Source of the DNA: Candidatus Thorarchaeota archaeon
Lineage (GTDB): Archaea > Asgardarchaeota > Thorarchaeia > Thorarchaeales > Thorarchaeaceae
Length of the DNA stretch: 17,686 nucleotides
Reading direction: 5' to 3'
Assembly (NCBI GenBank): GCA_016840385.1
Contig: JAEOSL010000071.1
Location: 1-17,686 of the forward strand
Position numbers and translations under genes: made by a program. Numbering within the stretch: position 1 is the stretch's first letter; every line of letters starts with the position of its first letter. The notes beneath the pieces were generated by a model. It was not told where the DNA came from and made no database searches. It worked only from the letters and a program-made list of their open reading frames with translations. This document shows, piece after piece, positions 1-7,097 of the stretch.

Positions 1-1327
1 ATAGATATGCTCGACCACCTGCAGTACGTGCGACAACATATGCACCAAAGGTCTTTCGAAATGAATCAAATGCAAGAATGGTTTCGATGGGATCTTCTAA
101 GCCTTCTTTTCGTGTACGAAGCATGGCGGCTAATTCAAGTGCTTCATGATAGGGTCTCTTCAGGAACTTAGGCCAATGGGCTTGTTCAGGGTCCACATTC
201 ACGGCAGCAACTCTGACGTGAGCCTTTCGAAGCATTCTAGATGTTCTAATGAGATCCTGAATGGGAGTAAATTCATGATGCCCGGGACCAGTTGACTGGG
301 CTAAGGGAATGTTCGGTGAAAAGTCTGACACGATGATTACGAGTGGTTCGATATCAACATTCCTCATTCGCTCCCTTTGGATAGTTTCCATCGCTTTTCT
401 GAGTGCTTCAGCCAATGGGGTTAATCCAGAAATTTTCAGCCTACCAAGAGCTCGGTAGATTTTATTCCAGTTTGTTGTCGGGGCTTGGACCTCCACAGCT
501 CCACTATCTTTGAATGCCACAATTCCTGTTCTATCCTTGGATCCTCTAGTTTCATTCTCAATACGTTCAAGGAACTGACGTACTTCATTCATGCTTCCTT
601 TCATCGATAAACTAACGTCGATTACAAGAATAATTGTGAGTGGAGTCTTCCCTGTAAATACACTCTCACGAATATCATCCCTCGTTATTCTAATTGGAAA
701 TTTACCAGCTCTCCCAATTCTAGCCACAGCTGCCATGACTGTTGATGGAAGATGAATATTTCCAATCTCTTTTACTGGAATTCTTGATCGAACAGGACGT
801 CCGTGTTTTTGAGTATCAGCGGATTTGAGAGATCCCATTGCCCTCGAACTCACCCTCTTCTTTATCCAGCCACCAGATGTAACTCTAGAACGAATCATAG
901 CACGTTCCCGAAGTTTCTCAACATCAAAGAGCTGCTCACCAGTGTCAATATCTGGCATCTTCACAAAGAATCCATCGTCAAGGCCAACGGGACTATAACG
1001 AAGCTCAGACTTCGGACCAGTTACCAAAGTTTTTTTCTGTTCTGTGTATGGGCGTGTTGCAAGACCCCATTCGTCACCTTCCTCAGGAATTCCTTCCCCA
1101 GGTTCTACTGTGTCGATACCTGCAGCAGGCCCTCCAGATCTTCGAGTCATTACTTCAAGCCATTTACCGATGAGTCTGATTATCAATGGGACATAGACTA
1201 TAGTATCAATAATGATTACAAGAGGAGAAGGAAATTGCAATATCCAGTAACCGAATATCCAGTTTATGGGGCTAACGAAAATCCACAAAAAATACGTGAA
1301 GACAACAACCATCATGACTGCACACAT
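1..1327 (-). CDS. Membrane-anchored VWA-domain protein, ChlD/BchD-like (C-terminus off the left edge)
   Basis: This frame is open from an ATG at 1327 to the window edge: 442 codons with no stop. Two hydrophobic segments at about residues 3-20 and 30-53 should anchor it in the membrane. A charged linker of about 170 residues follows. The segment from about residue 205 resembles the part of BchD/ChlD just before its VWA domain. The VWA domain starts near 228 and has an intact MIDAS site: DVSLS at 237-241, Thr303 in GLTPL, and Asp335 in VSDFS. In the family, VWA subunits bind a divalent metal and work with an AAA+ motor to insert metal or remodel a partner. The gene lies directly after the AAA+ gene on the same strand, and its frame stays open back into that gene's A10 run. 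The start is uncertain: the ATG has only a weak AAAGGA close before it. Membrane anchoring is unlike soluble BchD, so the substrate is unknown. Confidence 0.85.
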   Translation of the reverse strand, partial: MCAVMMVVVFTYFLWIFVSPINWIFGYWILQFPSPLVIIIDTIVYVPLIIRLIGKWLEVMTRRSGGPAAGIDTVEPGEGIPEEGDEWGLATRPYTEQKKTLVTGPKSELRYSPVGLDDGFFVKMPDIDTGEQLFDVEKLRERAMIRSRVTSGGWIKKRVSSRAMGSLKSADTQKHGRPVRSRIPVKEIGNIHLPSTVMAAVARIGRAGKFPIRITRDDIRESVFTGKTPLTIILVIDVSLSMKGSMNEVRQFLERIENETRGSKDRTGIVAFKDSGAVEVQAPTTNWNKIYRALGRLKISGLTPLAEALRKAMETIQRERMRNVDIEPLVIIVSDFSPNIPLAQSTGPGHHEFTPIQDLIRTSRMLRKAHVRVAAVNVDPEQAHWPKFLKRPYHEALELAAMLRTRKEGLEDPIETILAFDSFRKTFGAYVVARTAGGRAYL

Positions 1328-1359
1328 GGTTCCTTTGATGGGGTCACCATGTGGGTTTC

Positions 1360-2541
1360 TTACTCCTTGAGCTTTTTTTTTTGACCTTCTTGTCTACCAT
1401 ATTGAGCGAATTTTTGCCCACGACCAAATCGACCACCACTTTTCCGGACGCCCTTCTCACCAGATTCATCATCTGATTTATCTGGGGGAACTTCTGTGGG
1501 TGACTTGCGTTTTTCTTTCTTCTTTGTAACTTCTACAGCTCTTGTTATGGCACGGTCAATATCATCAGATGATGGTGGTTCTAAAAGACCTCCTCGTCGG
1601 GTTCGATGGCTGAGAGTAAGCTGAGATGCTAGTTTCATGTCTTCCAAGCCCACCTCTTTTCGACCTTCTTTGGCTGCATGAGTGATTGCAGTCTTACTGA
1701 TTACAATGTCAGGTCGGACACCATCAACTTCCAGAGCATCACAAGCCATAGCAATAGCTCGTAGATTTTCTTCAGGAAGAATGACATCATTGAGGATTAT
1801 CTTTGCCTGAGAAATCTGGTCTCGTAATTTTTGTTGTTCTTCATCCCAACCGACTCTGAACTCATCGGGATTATCCTCAAATTCAAGATTACGTCGTACG
1901 AGTTCCATTCGGTCGTCAATCGAGTGGTGGGAACCAGCAGCAACGTGTAGTGCGAATCTATCAAGTAGCTGAGGTCTCAACTCACCCTCTTCAGGATTCA
2001 TTGTACCAATTAGTACAAAATCAGAAGGATGTGAAACTGATATTCCTTCACGTTCAATCGAGTTGATTTTAGTTGCAGCTGCATCAAGCAGATCATCAAC
2101 CAAGTGATCGGGTAATAGATTCACTTCATCGACATACAATACATTTTGATGAGCTTCTGCAAGAATTCCAGGTCTCAATGCCTGTATACCATCCTGCAAT
2201 ACTTGTTCAATATCTAGAGCTCCGATTAAACGGTCTTCTGTTGTCGAGAGGGGTAGGTTGACAACTCGCATCTTCCTCGTCTTGGATTTGAGCTTCTCAC
2301 CTTTGGCAACCTTTGCACTGCAATCATCACAGAGAAAATCTACTGCATCAGGATTGCATCCAAAACGACAGCCATCAACAGCTTCCACATCGGGAAGAAG
2401 ATCAGCTAGTGCTCTGACCACTGTCGTTTTACCAGTACCTTTCGGACCGGAAATGAGAACTCCACCAATCTGTGGATTGATGCCATTTAGAATTAGGGCT
2501 AGCTTTAGCTTATCAAGACCAACAACAGCCGTGAACGGCAT
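1360..2541 (-). CDS. BchI/ChlI-like AAA+ ATPase (magnesium-chelatase subunit I family)
   Basis: The 393-residue protein begins MPFTAVVGLDKLKLAL, as BchI/ChlI proteins do. It has Walker A (GPKGTGKTT), a Cys-rich insert with CRFGC and CDDC that is typical of the family, Walker B (VLYVDEVNLL), and sensor 1 leading into the arginine-rich stretch GTMNPEEGELRPQLLDRF. The last 60 residues are a highly charged linker. A TTG at 2565 would add eight residues, but homology favours the ATG at 2541. AT-rich boxes lie upstream near 2577-2585 and 2608-2614. The VWA gene follows 32 bases after the stop, so the pair resembles BchI-BchD or MoxR-VWA systems. The end of the gene contains A10 read as CAA AAA AAA AAG, a possible frameshift site. 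Whether the substrate is a tetrapyrrole or a protein cannot be told from the sequence. Confidence 0.9.
   Translation of the reverse strand: MPFTAVVGLDKLKLALILNGINPQIGGVLISGPKGTGKTTVVRALADLLPDVEAVDGCRFGCNPDAVDFLCDDCSAKVAKGEKLKSKTRKMRVVNLPLSTTEDRLIGALDIEQVLQDGIQALRPGILAEAHQNVLYVDEVNLLPDHLVDDLLDAAATKINSIEREGISVSHPSDFVLIGTMNPEEGELRPQLLDRFALHVAAGSHHSIDDRMELVRRNLEFEDNPDEFRVGWDEEQQKLRDQISQAKIILNDVILPEENLRAIAMACDALEVDGVRPDIVISKTAITHAAKEGRKEVGLEDMKLASQLTLSHRTRRGGLLEPPSSDDIDRAITRAVEVTKKKEKRKSPTEVPPDKSDDESGEKGVRKSGGRFGRGQKFAQYGRQEGQKKKLKE
1369..1382 (-). promoter_or_regulatory. Slippery A10 / A AAA AAG site joining the AAA+ and VWA frames
   Basis: Near the 3' end of the AAA+ gene the minus strand reads CAA AAA AAA AAG CTC AAG GAG TAA. 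The last seven bases of the run form A AAA AAG, the classic heptamer for -1 ribosomal frameshifting (as in bacterial dnaX). A -1 slip, or one extra A in the transcript, moves reading into GCT CAA GGA GTA AGA and on without a stop into the VWA protein. Function is inferred; the sequence and the frame relationship are seen directly. A homopolymer sequencing error would look the same. Confidence 0.45.
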
Positions 2542-2656
2542 AGTCGTACGTTTCAGCCCGCCCAAGTTATCTCAACCTATATTCGCATGGGAATCAAATG
2601 TCCGGTGATAAATAAGGATGTGCATTCAATCAATCCTACACGCTTGAGACCCATCC

Positions 2657-2985
2657 TTACAATTGTGAGTGAACTGTAAGAGACTCCTGTGTTTCACCTT
2701 TCTCACGACTGCTGTCACCAACATCCGATAGACCTGAGTCTTTCAGAGTGTCGCAAGCTTTGCCCCTCTTCACTGGAACATCGTTCCTCCGATGGGACCT
2801 GGCTTCTGTCCGCTGCGTTAGCTCACACTCACCCGCTTCATGCCCCTCGAGAACTGCAGCAGATCTATCATCCCCTCCAAGTCCACCAACCGACCATCCT
2901 GCTCTGCTTGCACCTGGATTTCCGCTTCTGCTGTATTCAGCATCACACTAACTCTCAGGGGTTGCACTTCTATCACCACTGTCAT
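2657..2985 (-). pseudogene. Possible small or frameshifted gene in a GC-rich gap
   Basis: The 2542-3249 gap has no confident gene. On the minus strand an ATG at 2985 opens a 55-residue frame (stop at 2818-2820), beginning MTVVIEVQPLRVSVML, with the acidic composition seen in neighbouring proteins. In the -1 frame an open stretch without ATG runs from 2947 to a TAA at 2657-2659, so one frameshift would join the two into about 109 residues. I count 132 G+C in 240 bases for 2701-2940 (55%), higher than the flanking genes appear. High GC alone lowers stop frequency, and the plus strand is open here too. No homology is recognised and no clear promoter is seen. Treat it as an unresolved relic, small gene or non-coding region. 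Confidence 0.2.
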
Positions 2986-3206
2986 GTGTGGTTCGTGTCG
3001 GAATTCAAGACTCGTCTATTAGCAGGTCTGTTCAGTTATTAACAGAAATAGCATGTTTGGAGTAGAGTAACCCCAAGTTTTTCATCTGTGTATTCTAGAA
3101 CATACGTAAAATAGGCGCGTAAGTGTAATCATAAACTGCGAAGGTTTAAACATCTCCTTTGAAGAGGTTGATGAGGATATTATTGGAGAATATAGCAAAC
3201 TACATG

Positions 3207-3217
3207 CTTATGTATAA
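3207..3217 (+). promoter_or_regulatory. TATA-like box of threonine synthase
   Basis: CTTATGTATAA lies 33-43 bases before the GTG start. Initiation about 26 bases downstream would give a leader of only a few bases, in the archaeal manner. Confidence 0.45.
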
Positions 3218-3249
3218 GTGACCTGCATTAATTGTAGTGAAAGTTAGAG

Positions 3250-4416
3250 GTGCACTCGTTGATTTCTCACATATCACATCTTGAATGTCCTCAATGTAGA
3301 AGGAAACATTCTTCGGATACCATCAATGCATTTTGCGTTTGTGGAAGTCCGTTATACGCAGTTTATGATATGGAAGGAGTAAGAGAGGAAATAGTCGGTG
3401 GTGATTTTCCCACAAACATGAATTCTATGTGGAGATACTCACAGGTGCTACCCGTGAAGTCACCATCATACATCATAAGTCTTGGAGAAGGATGGACACC
3501 TCTACTATTATCGCGACACCTAGGGAAACATCTCGGTCTCAGAATGTTACGAATCAAGGATGAGGCCCAAAATCCGACTGGTAGTTTCAAAGATAGAGGT
3601 CTTTGCGTAGCGGTTTCTAAGAATCTAGAACTTGGTGCAACAAGCTTCGGACTTCCTTCAGCAGGTAATGCAGCGGTTTCCACTAGTGCATATAGTGCAG
3701 CTGCAGGCGTTCCATCACATATCTTCATGCCTGATGATACTCCTGAACCCTTCTTTGAATCGTGCAAGCTCTTTGGTGCAGAAATGGTTCGTGTAAGTGG
3801 AAATATCTCTGATGCAGGTAAGGAAATGAAAAGCCGAAATGGAGACTGGATGGATCTATCCACAACAAAGGAACCATACCGTGTAGAAGGAAAGAAGACT
3901 CTGGGATTCGAGATTTCTGAACAGATGAGCTGGGGAGTTCCTGATGCAATCATTTGCCCGACAGGTGGTGGAACTGCCATCATAGGTATATGGAAAGCAT
4001 TCGAAGAACTGGAAGCTTTGGGGCTTATTGGAAGTGAACGACCACGTATGTACGCGGCTCAAAGTGGTGGGTGTGCACCAATTGTCAGAGCTGTTGAGAA
4101 AGGTATGGATAATCTTGAGCCTTGGGTGAATGGGGAAACAATGGCACTTGGTCTTCGTGTCCCAAGTCCGTTTGCTGGAAGATTGATACTGAATGCCATC
4201 CGAAGTTCTGGAGGAGGAGCTGTCGCAGTAGCCGATCAAGACATCGAACCAATCCGCCGTATGACCGGCAAGTTAGAGGGGCTTGATATTTGTCCAGAAA
4301 GTGCTGTTGGAATTGCAGGACTTCGAAACCTGGTTGATGCAGGTACAATCGATTATGATGAGGAAGTAGTTCTACTGAATACAGGCGGAGGAGAAAGGTA
4401 CACTAACATTAGCTAA
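3250..4416 (+). CDS. thrC: Threonine synthase (PLP-dependent)
   Basis: It converts O-phosphohomoserine to threonine in the cytosol using pyridoxal phosphate. The 388-residue protein has an N-terminal zinc-ribbon-like Cys set (CPQC at 13-16, CVC at 29-31), common in archaeal threonine synthases. The PLP-binding lysine is Lys114 in GSFKDRG. A glycine-rich phosphate-binding loop (PTGGGTA) lies near residue 240, and NTGGG near the C-terminus is the usual end motif. The start is GTG; the first in-frame ATG (Met41) would remove the Cys motif, so GTG or the nearby TTG must be used. The length is normal for the family. No homoserine kinase is adjacent; a phosphoserine-phosphatase-like HAD gene lies 1.2 kb away on the other strand. 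Confidence 0.93.
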   Translation: MHSLISHISHLECPQCRRKHSSDTINAFCVCGSPLYAVYDMEGVREEIVGGDFPTNMNSMWRYSQVLPVKSPSYIISLGEGWTPLLLSRHLGKHLGLRMLRIKDEAQNPTGSFKDRGLCVAVSKNLELGATSFGLPSAGNAAVSTSAYSAAAGVPSHIFMPDDTPEPFFESCKLFGAEMVRVSGNISDAGKEMKSRNGDWMDLSTTKEPYRVEGKKTLGFEISEQMSWGVPDAIICPTGGGTAIIGIWKAFEELEALGLIGSERPRMYAAQSGGCAPIVRAVEKGMDNLEPWVNGETMALGLRVPSPFAGRLILNAIRSSGGGAVAVADQDIEPIRRMTGKLEGLDICPESAVGIAGLRNLVDAGTIDYDEEVVLLNTGGGERYTNIS

Positions 4417-4437
4417 ATGTTACTTTGAAAACCAGCA

Positions 4438-4449
4438 CTATTAATAATC
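4438..4449 (+). promoter_or_regulatory. TATA-like box of the exchanger gene
   Basis: CTATTAATAATC is centred about 38 bases before the ATG at 4481, with no Shine-Dalgarno sequence between them. This fits a short-leader archaeal promoter. Confidence 0.4.
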
Positions 4450-4480
4450 AGAAGAAAGTACATCCCTAACTTGAATACTC

Positions 4481-5656
4481 ATGGGAGAAGTACACGAAGA
4501 ACACTCTACTGATAACTCAGAACATTATCACAGTGTCAGAGAATCTCTAATGGCAAGTAAGAAAGAGTTTGCTTTCTTCCTAGGTCTTATTGTTGTGTAT
4601 TTCTACTTCAGATTTTCCGGAATAGAACCAACTCTTGTTATTGTGTTAGGCATTATTGTTGGAATTTGGCTTGCGTTCAGACCTTCAGAATGGGCTGTCG
4701 AAGGAATGGAAAGCGGGGCAGGACATTTAGGTTTTACAGTATACGTTGCTGGAATGCTTTCGAGTCTAGCAAGCAACATGCCTGAAGCAGTGATAAGCGG
4801 ATTTGCTGCTTACAATGGATGGATCACAAATAATCAAGATTTGCAGGACATTGCGGTACTATCAATTCTCATTGCTGCAGGTTTCAATATGCTACTTCTA
4901 GGAATTACTATTGTTATTGCCACTAGAGGAAAACCTGACATGGATGTTCCTGAAGAGGCTATCAAGAAAGATTCAGTCTTAATACGCTGGGCTATTGTCG
5001 CGTTAGTAGCTATGTTTGCACTCGGTGTAATGGATATGATTGCAGCAGTTGGCATACCCGGTGTTGAAGTTCCTCGATTCCCACCAGAGGCGGCATTCGT
5101 TCTTTTCGTATCATACATAATCTATGCAGGAGCGCTAACCACTGGTGATGTTGTTGAATCCTCAGAGCTCGCAAAAGCTAGTCACTCAAAGAGAACTGCA
5201 GTCATTCTAGCAATAATGGGATTCATTGGTATATTCTTTGCAGGTGAGATTCTAACCAGCTCAGTCGAGATGCTTCTTCATGATTATTCTGCTCAGATTG
5301 GTCTCTTTGGAAATCATATTGCTATTGCTGCTCTAATCCTTGGAGCTGCAGGTGCACTTCCAGAACATGGAATCGCACTTATCGCTGCTACAAAGGGAAA
5401 GGTAGGACTTGCAGTTGGAAATCTCATTGGAGGAGTTCTACAGATTATTCTCCTTGTTATGGGAGGTATTGGAATGTTCATCCCTATCCCAATGGATAGG
5501 TATGTGCTGTTTCAAATCGTTGTGATTGCAGGAAGCCTTTGGTTCCTAAAACGAGCAATAACGGATGACCATAAGTTGGACTTCTTCGAAGGAGCAATGA
5601 TCATATTGCTTCAAGCGTACGTCTTTGTACTCCTCATCTTCGGAACCCCGATATGA
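4481..5656 (+). CDS. Sodium/calcium exchanger (CaCA) family membrane protein
   Basis: A 391-residue integral membrane protein with about ten to eleven hydrophobic helices. CaCA proteins exchange Ca2+ for Na+ or H+ and have two inverted alpha repeats carrying a Pro-Glu pair. Both pairs are visible: SSLASNMPEAVISG (PE at 101-102) and GAAGALPEHGIALI (PE at 294-295), the latter followed by LAVGNLIGG. The first repeat has lost the usual GN-x-IG pattern and reads ILIAAGFNML instead, so the two ion-binding repeats are unequal. A soluble N-terminus of about 28 residues carries four His and many acidic residues. A Lys- and Asp-rich loop at 150-168 separates early helices. Its 3' end overlaps the convergent HAD gene by 23 bases. 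The ion specificity is not known. Confidence 0.82.
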   Translation: MGEVHEEHSTDNSEHYHSVRESLMASKKEFAFFLGLIVVYFYFRFSGIEPTLVIVLGIIVGIWLAFRPSEWAVEGMESGAGHLGFTVYVAGMLSSLASNMPEAVISGFAAYNGWITNNQDLQDIAVLSILIAAGFNMLLLGITIVIATRGKPDMDVPEEAIKKDSVLIRWAIVALVAMFALGVMDMIAAVGIPGVEVPRFPPEAAFVLFVSYIIYAGALTTGDVVESSELAKASHSKRTAVILAIMGFIGIFFAGEILTSSVEMLLHDYSAQIGLFGNHIAIAALILGAAGALPEHGIALIAATKGKVGLAVGNLIGGVLQIILLVMGGIGMFIPIPMDRYVLFQIVVIAGSLWFLKRAITDDHKLDFFEGAMIILLQAYVFVLLIFGTPI

Positions 5657-6281
5657 CATGAGGAAGAATTGCTCGGAGATCATTCTCCCGTATAACAATT
5701 TGAGCTGTATCAGCTACTTCTTGGTCTTCAGGATTGAAGGCAATAGAGAGACCCACGATCGATAGGACACTCATATCATTACGACCATCACCAACGAAAG
5801 CAGTTTCTTCTAGGGTCACATCAAAATGGTCAAGGATAGTATGGATGTACTTTGCCTTCTCAGCCCAACCGATTAAATTCTCTACAGTCCCAGTAAGAAC
5901 GTCATCCTTGATACCGAGTTTATTTGTCAAAACATACTCAATCCCTGCTCTTCGAGCGATATCATCAGCCATGATATCAAGACCGCCAGAAAGAATAGCA
6001 GTCTTAATCCCATGATCATTAAGGGTAGCAATTGTTTCGGGAACGCCATCAACTAATTTTGTTGCAGATACAATCTCCATTACTTTGGAGACAGGTTCTC
6101 CAGTCCATAAAGCCGCGTCATAATCTGCCCACTGTTCGTAGTTTATCTCTCCTGCAAAATACTGATCGAAATAGAGCTTACCTTCTTTGGTTGTACCAAA
6201 TAATTCGTGGAGTCTCCACCAAACACTGCTATGCTGAGTTAGGGTTCCATCAACGTCAAAGACAACTAGTCTAACATCCAT
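5634..6281 (-). CDS. HAD-superfamily phosphatase, phosphoserine phosphatase (SerB)-like
   Basis: A 215-residue HAD hydrolase. Motif I is DVDGTLT (nucleophile Asp9, general acid Asp11), motif II is LSGG (98-100), the motif III lysine is Lys142 or Lys144, and motif IV is GDGRND (164-169). This arrangement and the helical cap are typical of the SerB-like group, which usually hydrolyses phosphoserine; a different small phosphoester is possible. The gene starts 38 bases after the ESCRT-III stop on the same strand and has an AGGTG sequence at 6291-6295 about nine bases before its ATG, so it is probably translated from the ESCRT-III transcript. The stop lies inside the 3' end of the exchanger gene (overlap 5634-5656). 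Confidence 0.82.
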   Translation of the reverse strand: MDVRLVVFDVDGTLTQHSSVWWRLHELFGTTKEGKLYFDQYFAGEINYEQWADYDAALWTGEPVSKVMEIVSATKLVDGVPETIATLNDHGIKTAILSGGLDIMADDIARRAGIEYVLTNKLGIKDDVLTGTVENLIGWAEKAKYIHTILDHFDVTLEETAFVGDGRNDMSVLSIVGLSIAFNPEDQEVADTAQIVIRENDLRAILPHVISGFRR

Positions 6282-6319
6282 TATTTATCGCACCTGTTGA
6301 AAAGAAGAATCTTGGTACC

Positions 6320-7000
6320 TCAGCCTTCGGCTTCTCTTTCGCGTTCTTCTTTGGCTTCCTTCTCAAGGTCAGCCAATAGGTCATCTATACGTTTCTCTCC
6401 GGCCTTTTCAGCTGATCCTTCAGCAGGTTTAGTGCGGCTCCCTTCAACTTCAAGAGGCGGGAGTACACCTTCCTTCTCCAGAAGAATCTCAGCTTCCATT
6501 GCATCGAGTTGACGATCTACACGTTCGTCGGACTCAATGGTGGAATCTGCACCAGTCAAGTCTTCTGACAGTAATTCACCAGCGATTGAGATGTGTTCGA
6601 ATGACTCAGATAATTTGTCCAGCTGCATCTGAATTTCTTCAGGACGGAGCATAGATCGTGCTTCAGTCAATGCATCGTTTGCAATAGTGAAAGCACGCAA
6701 GACATCAGCTTGAGTCTTTGCTTCTTCTAAATTCAAAAGAGCAGTTTCAAGTGTTAGGAATTGTTGTTTATATCTACCTTTTCGATTCTCTAAATCTACA
6801 ACTATACTCAGATGAGACCTAGCCATGGTCCGGCTGCCTTTAGACATTGCTTCCTTAGCTGCTTTTTGCTCCTCGACCATTCTAGTCTCGAGTCTTCGTA
6901 CTCGCAGGGTCAATGCATTCATTGTACCCTTCATCTCGAGGATGCCACGTTCGGTATCGACTTTCTTCTTGCCGCTTAGGAAGCCCATTGCAACCACCAT
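6320..7000 (-). CDS. ESCRT-III (Snf7/CHMP family) protein
   Basis: ESCRT-III proteins polymerise on membranes and drive fission or cell division, and are pulled apart by Vps4. The 226-residue protein shows the family layout: a short basic start (MGFLSGKKK), a long basic helical hairpin (about 20-90) with LENRKGRYKQQ matching the conserved RK-RYEKQ region of CHMPs, then acidic helices (about 95-170). After a Pro-containing linker (PPLEVE, 181-186) the tail carries EKRIDDLLADLE at 202-213, which matches the spacing of the MIM1 Vps4-binding motif (acidic-xx-L-xx-R-L-xx-L-K) with some substitutions. The start may be ATG 7000 or ATG 6988; the latter has GGTGG before it. A TTAAATG box lies at 7034-7040. 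No Vps4, ESCRT-II or ubiquitin gene is in the window, so this copy stands apart from such a cluster. Confidence 0.88.
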   Translation of the reverse strand: MVVAMGFLSGKKKVDTERGILEMKGTMNALTLRVRRLETRMVEEQKAAKEAMSKGSRTMARSHLSIVVDLENRKGRYKQQFLTLETALLNLEEAKTQADVLRAFTIANDALTEARSMLRPEEIQMQLDKLSESFEHISIAGELLSEDLTGADSTIESDERVDRQLDAMEAEILLEKEGVLPPLEVEGSRTKPAEGSAEKAGEKRIDDLLADLEKEAKEEREREAEG

Positions 7001-7033
7001 ATAGTGCTTAACACTTCTATGTCATTTTTGAAC

Positions 7034-7040
7034 CATTTAA
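7034..7040 (-). promoter_or_regulatory. TATA-like box of the ESCRT-III gene
   Basis: Minus-strand TTAAATG lies 34-40 bases before the ATG at 7000, within the divergent gap shared with the IMPase-family gene. It would give a leader of roughly 10-25 bases depending on which ATG is used. Confidence 0.35.
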
Positions 7041-7097
7041 GGTATTGTCTAACCGTGTTGTTACGATTTTGAACAGTAAAAATCATGGATAGATGAA

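Noticed and set aside
803..1384. Plus-strand open frame of 193 codons
   Set aside because: It is antisense to the VWA gene, whose minus-strand frame has a clear MIDAS motif and runs through the whole interval.
2689..3042. Plus-strand open frame of 117 codons, rich in His, Cys and Leu
   Set aside because: Composition is unlike the neighbouring proteins, and open frames are expected by chance in this GC-rich stretch.
3363..3983. Minus-strand frame of 206 codons
   Set aside because: It is the antisense shadow of threonine synthase, which has all its motifs on the plus strand.
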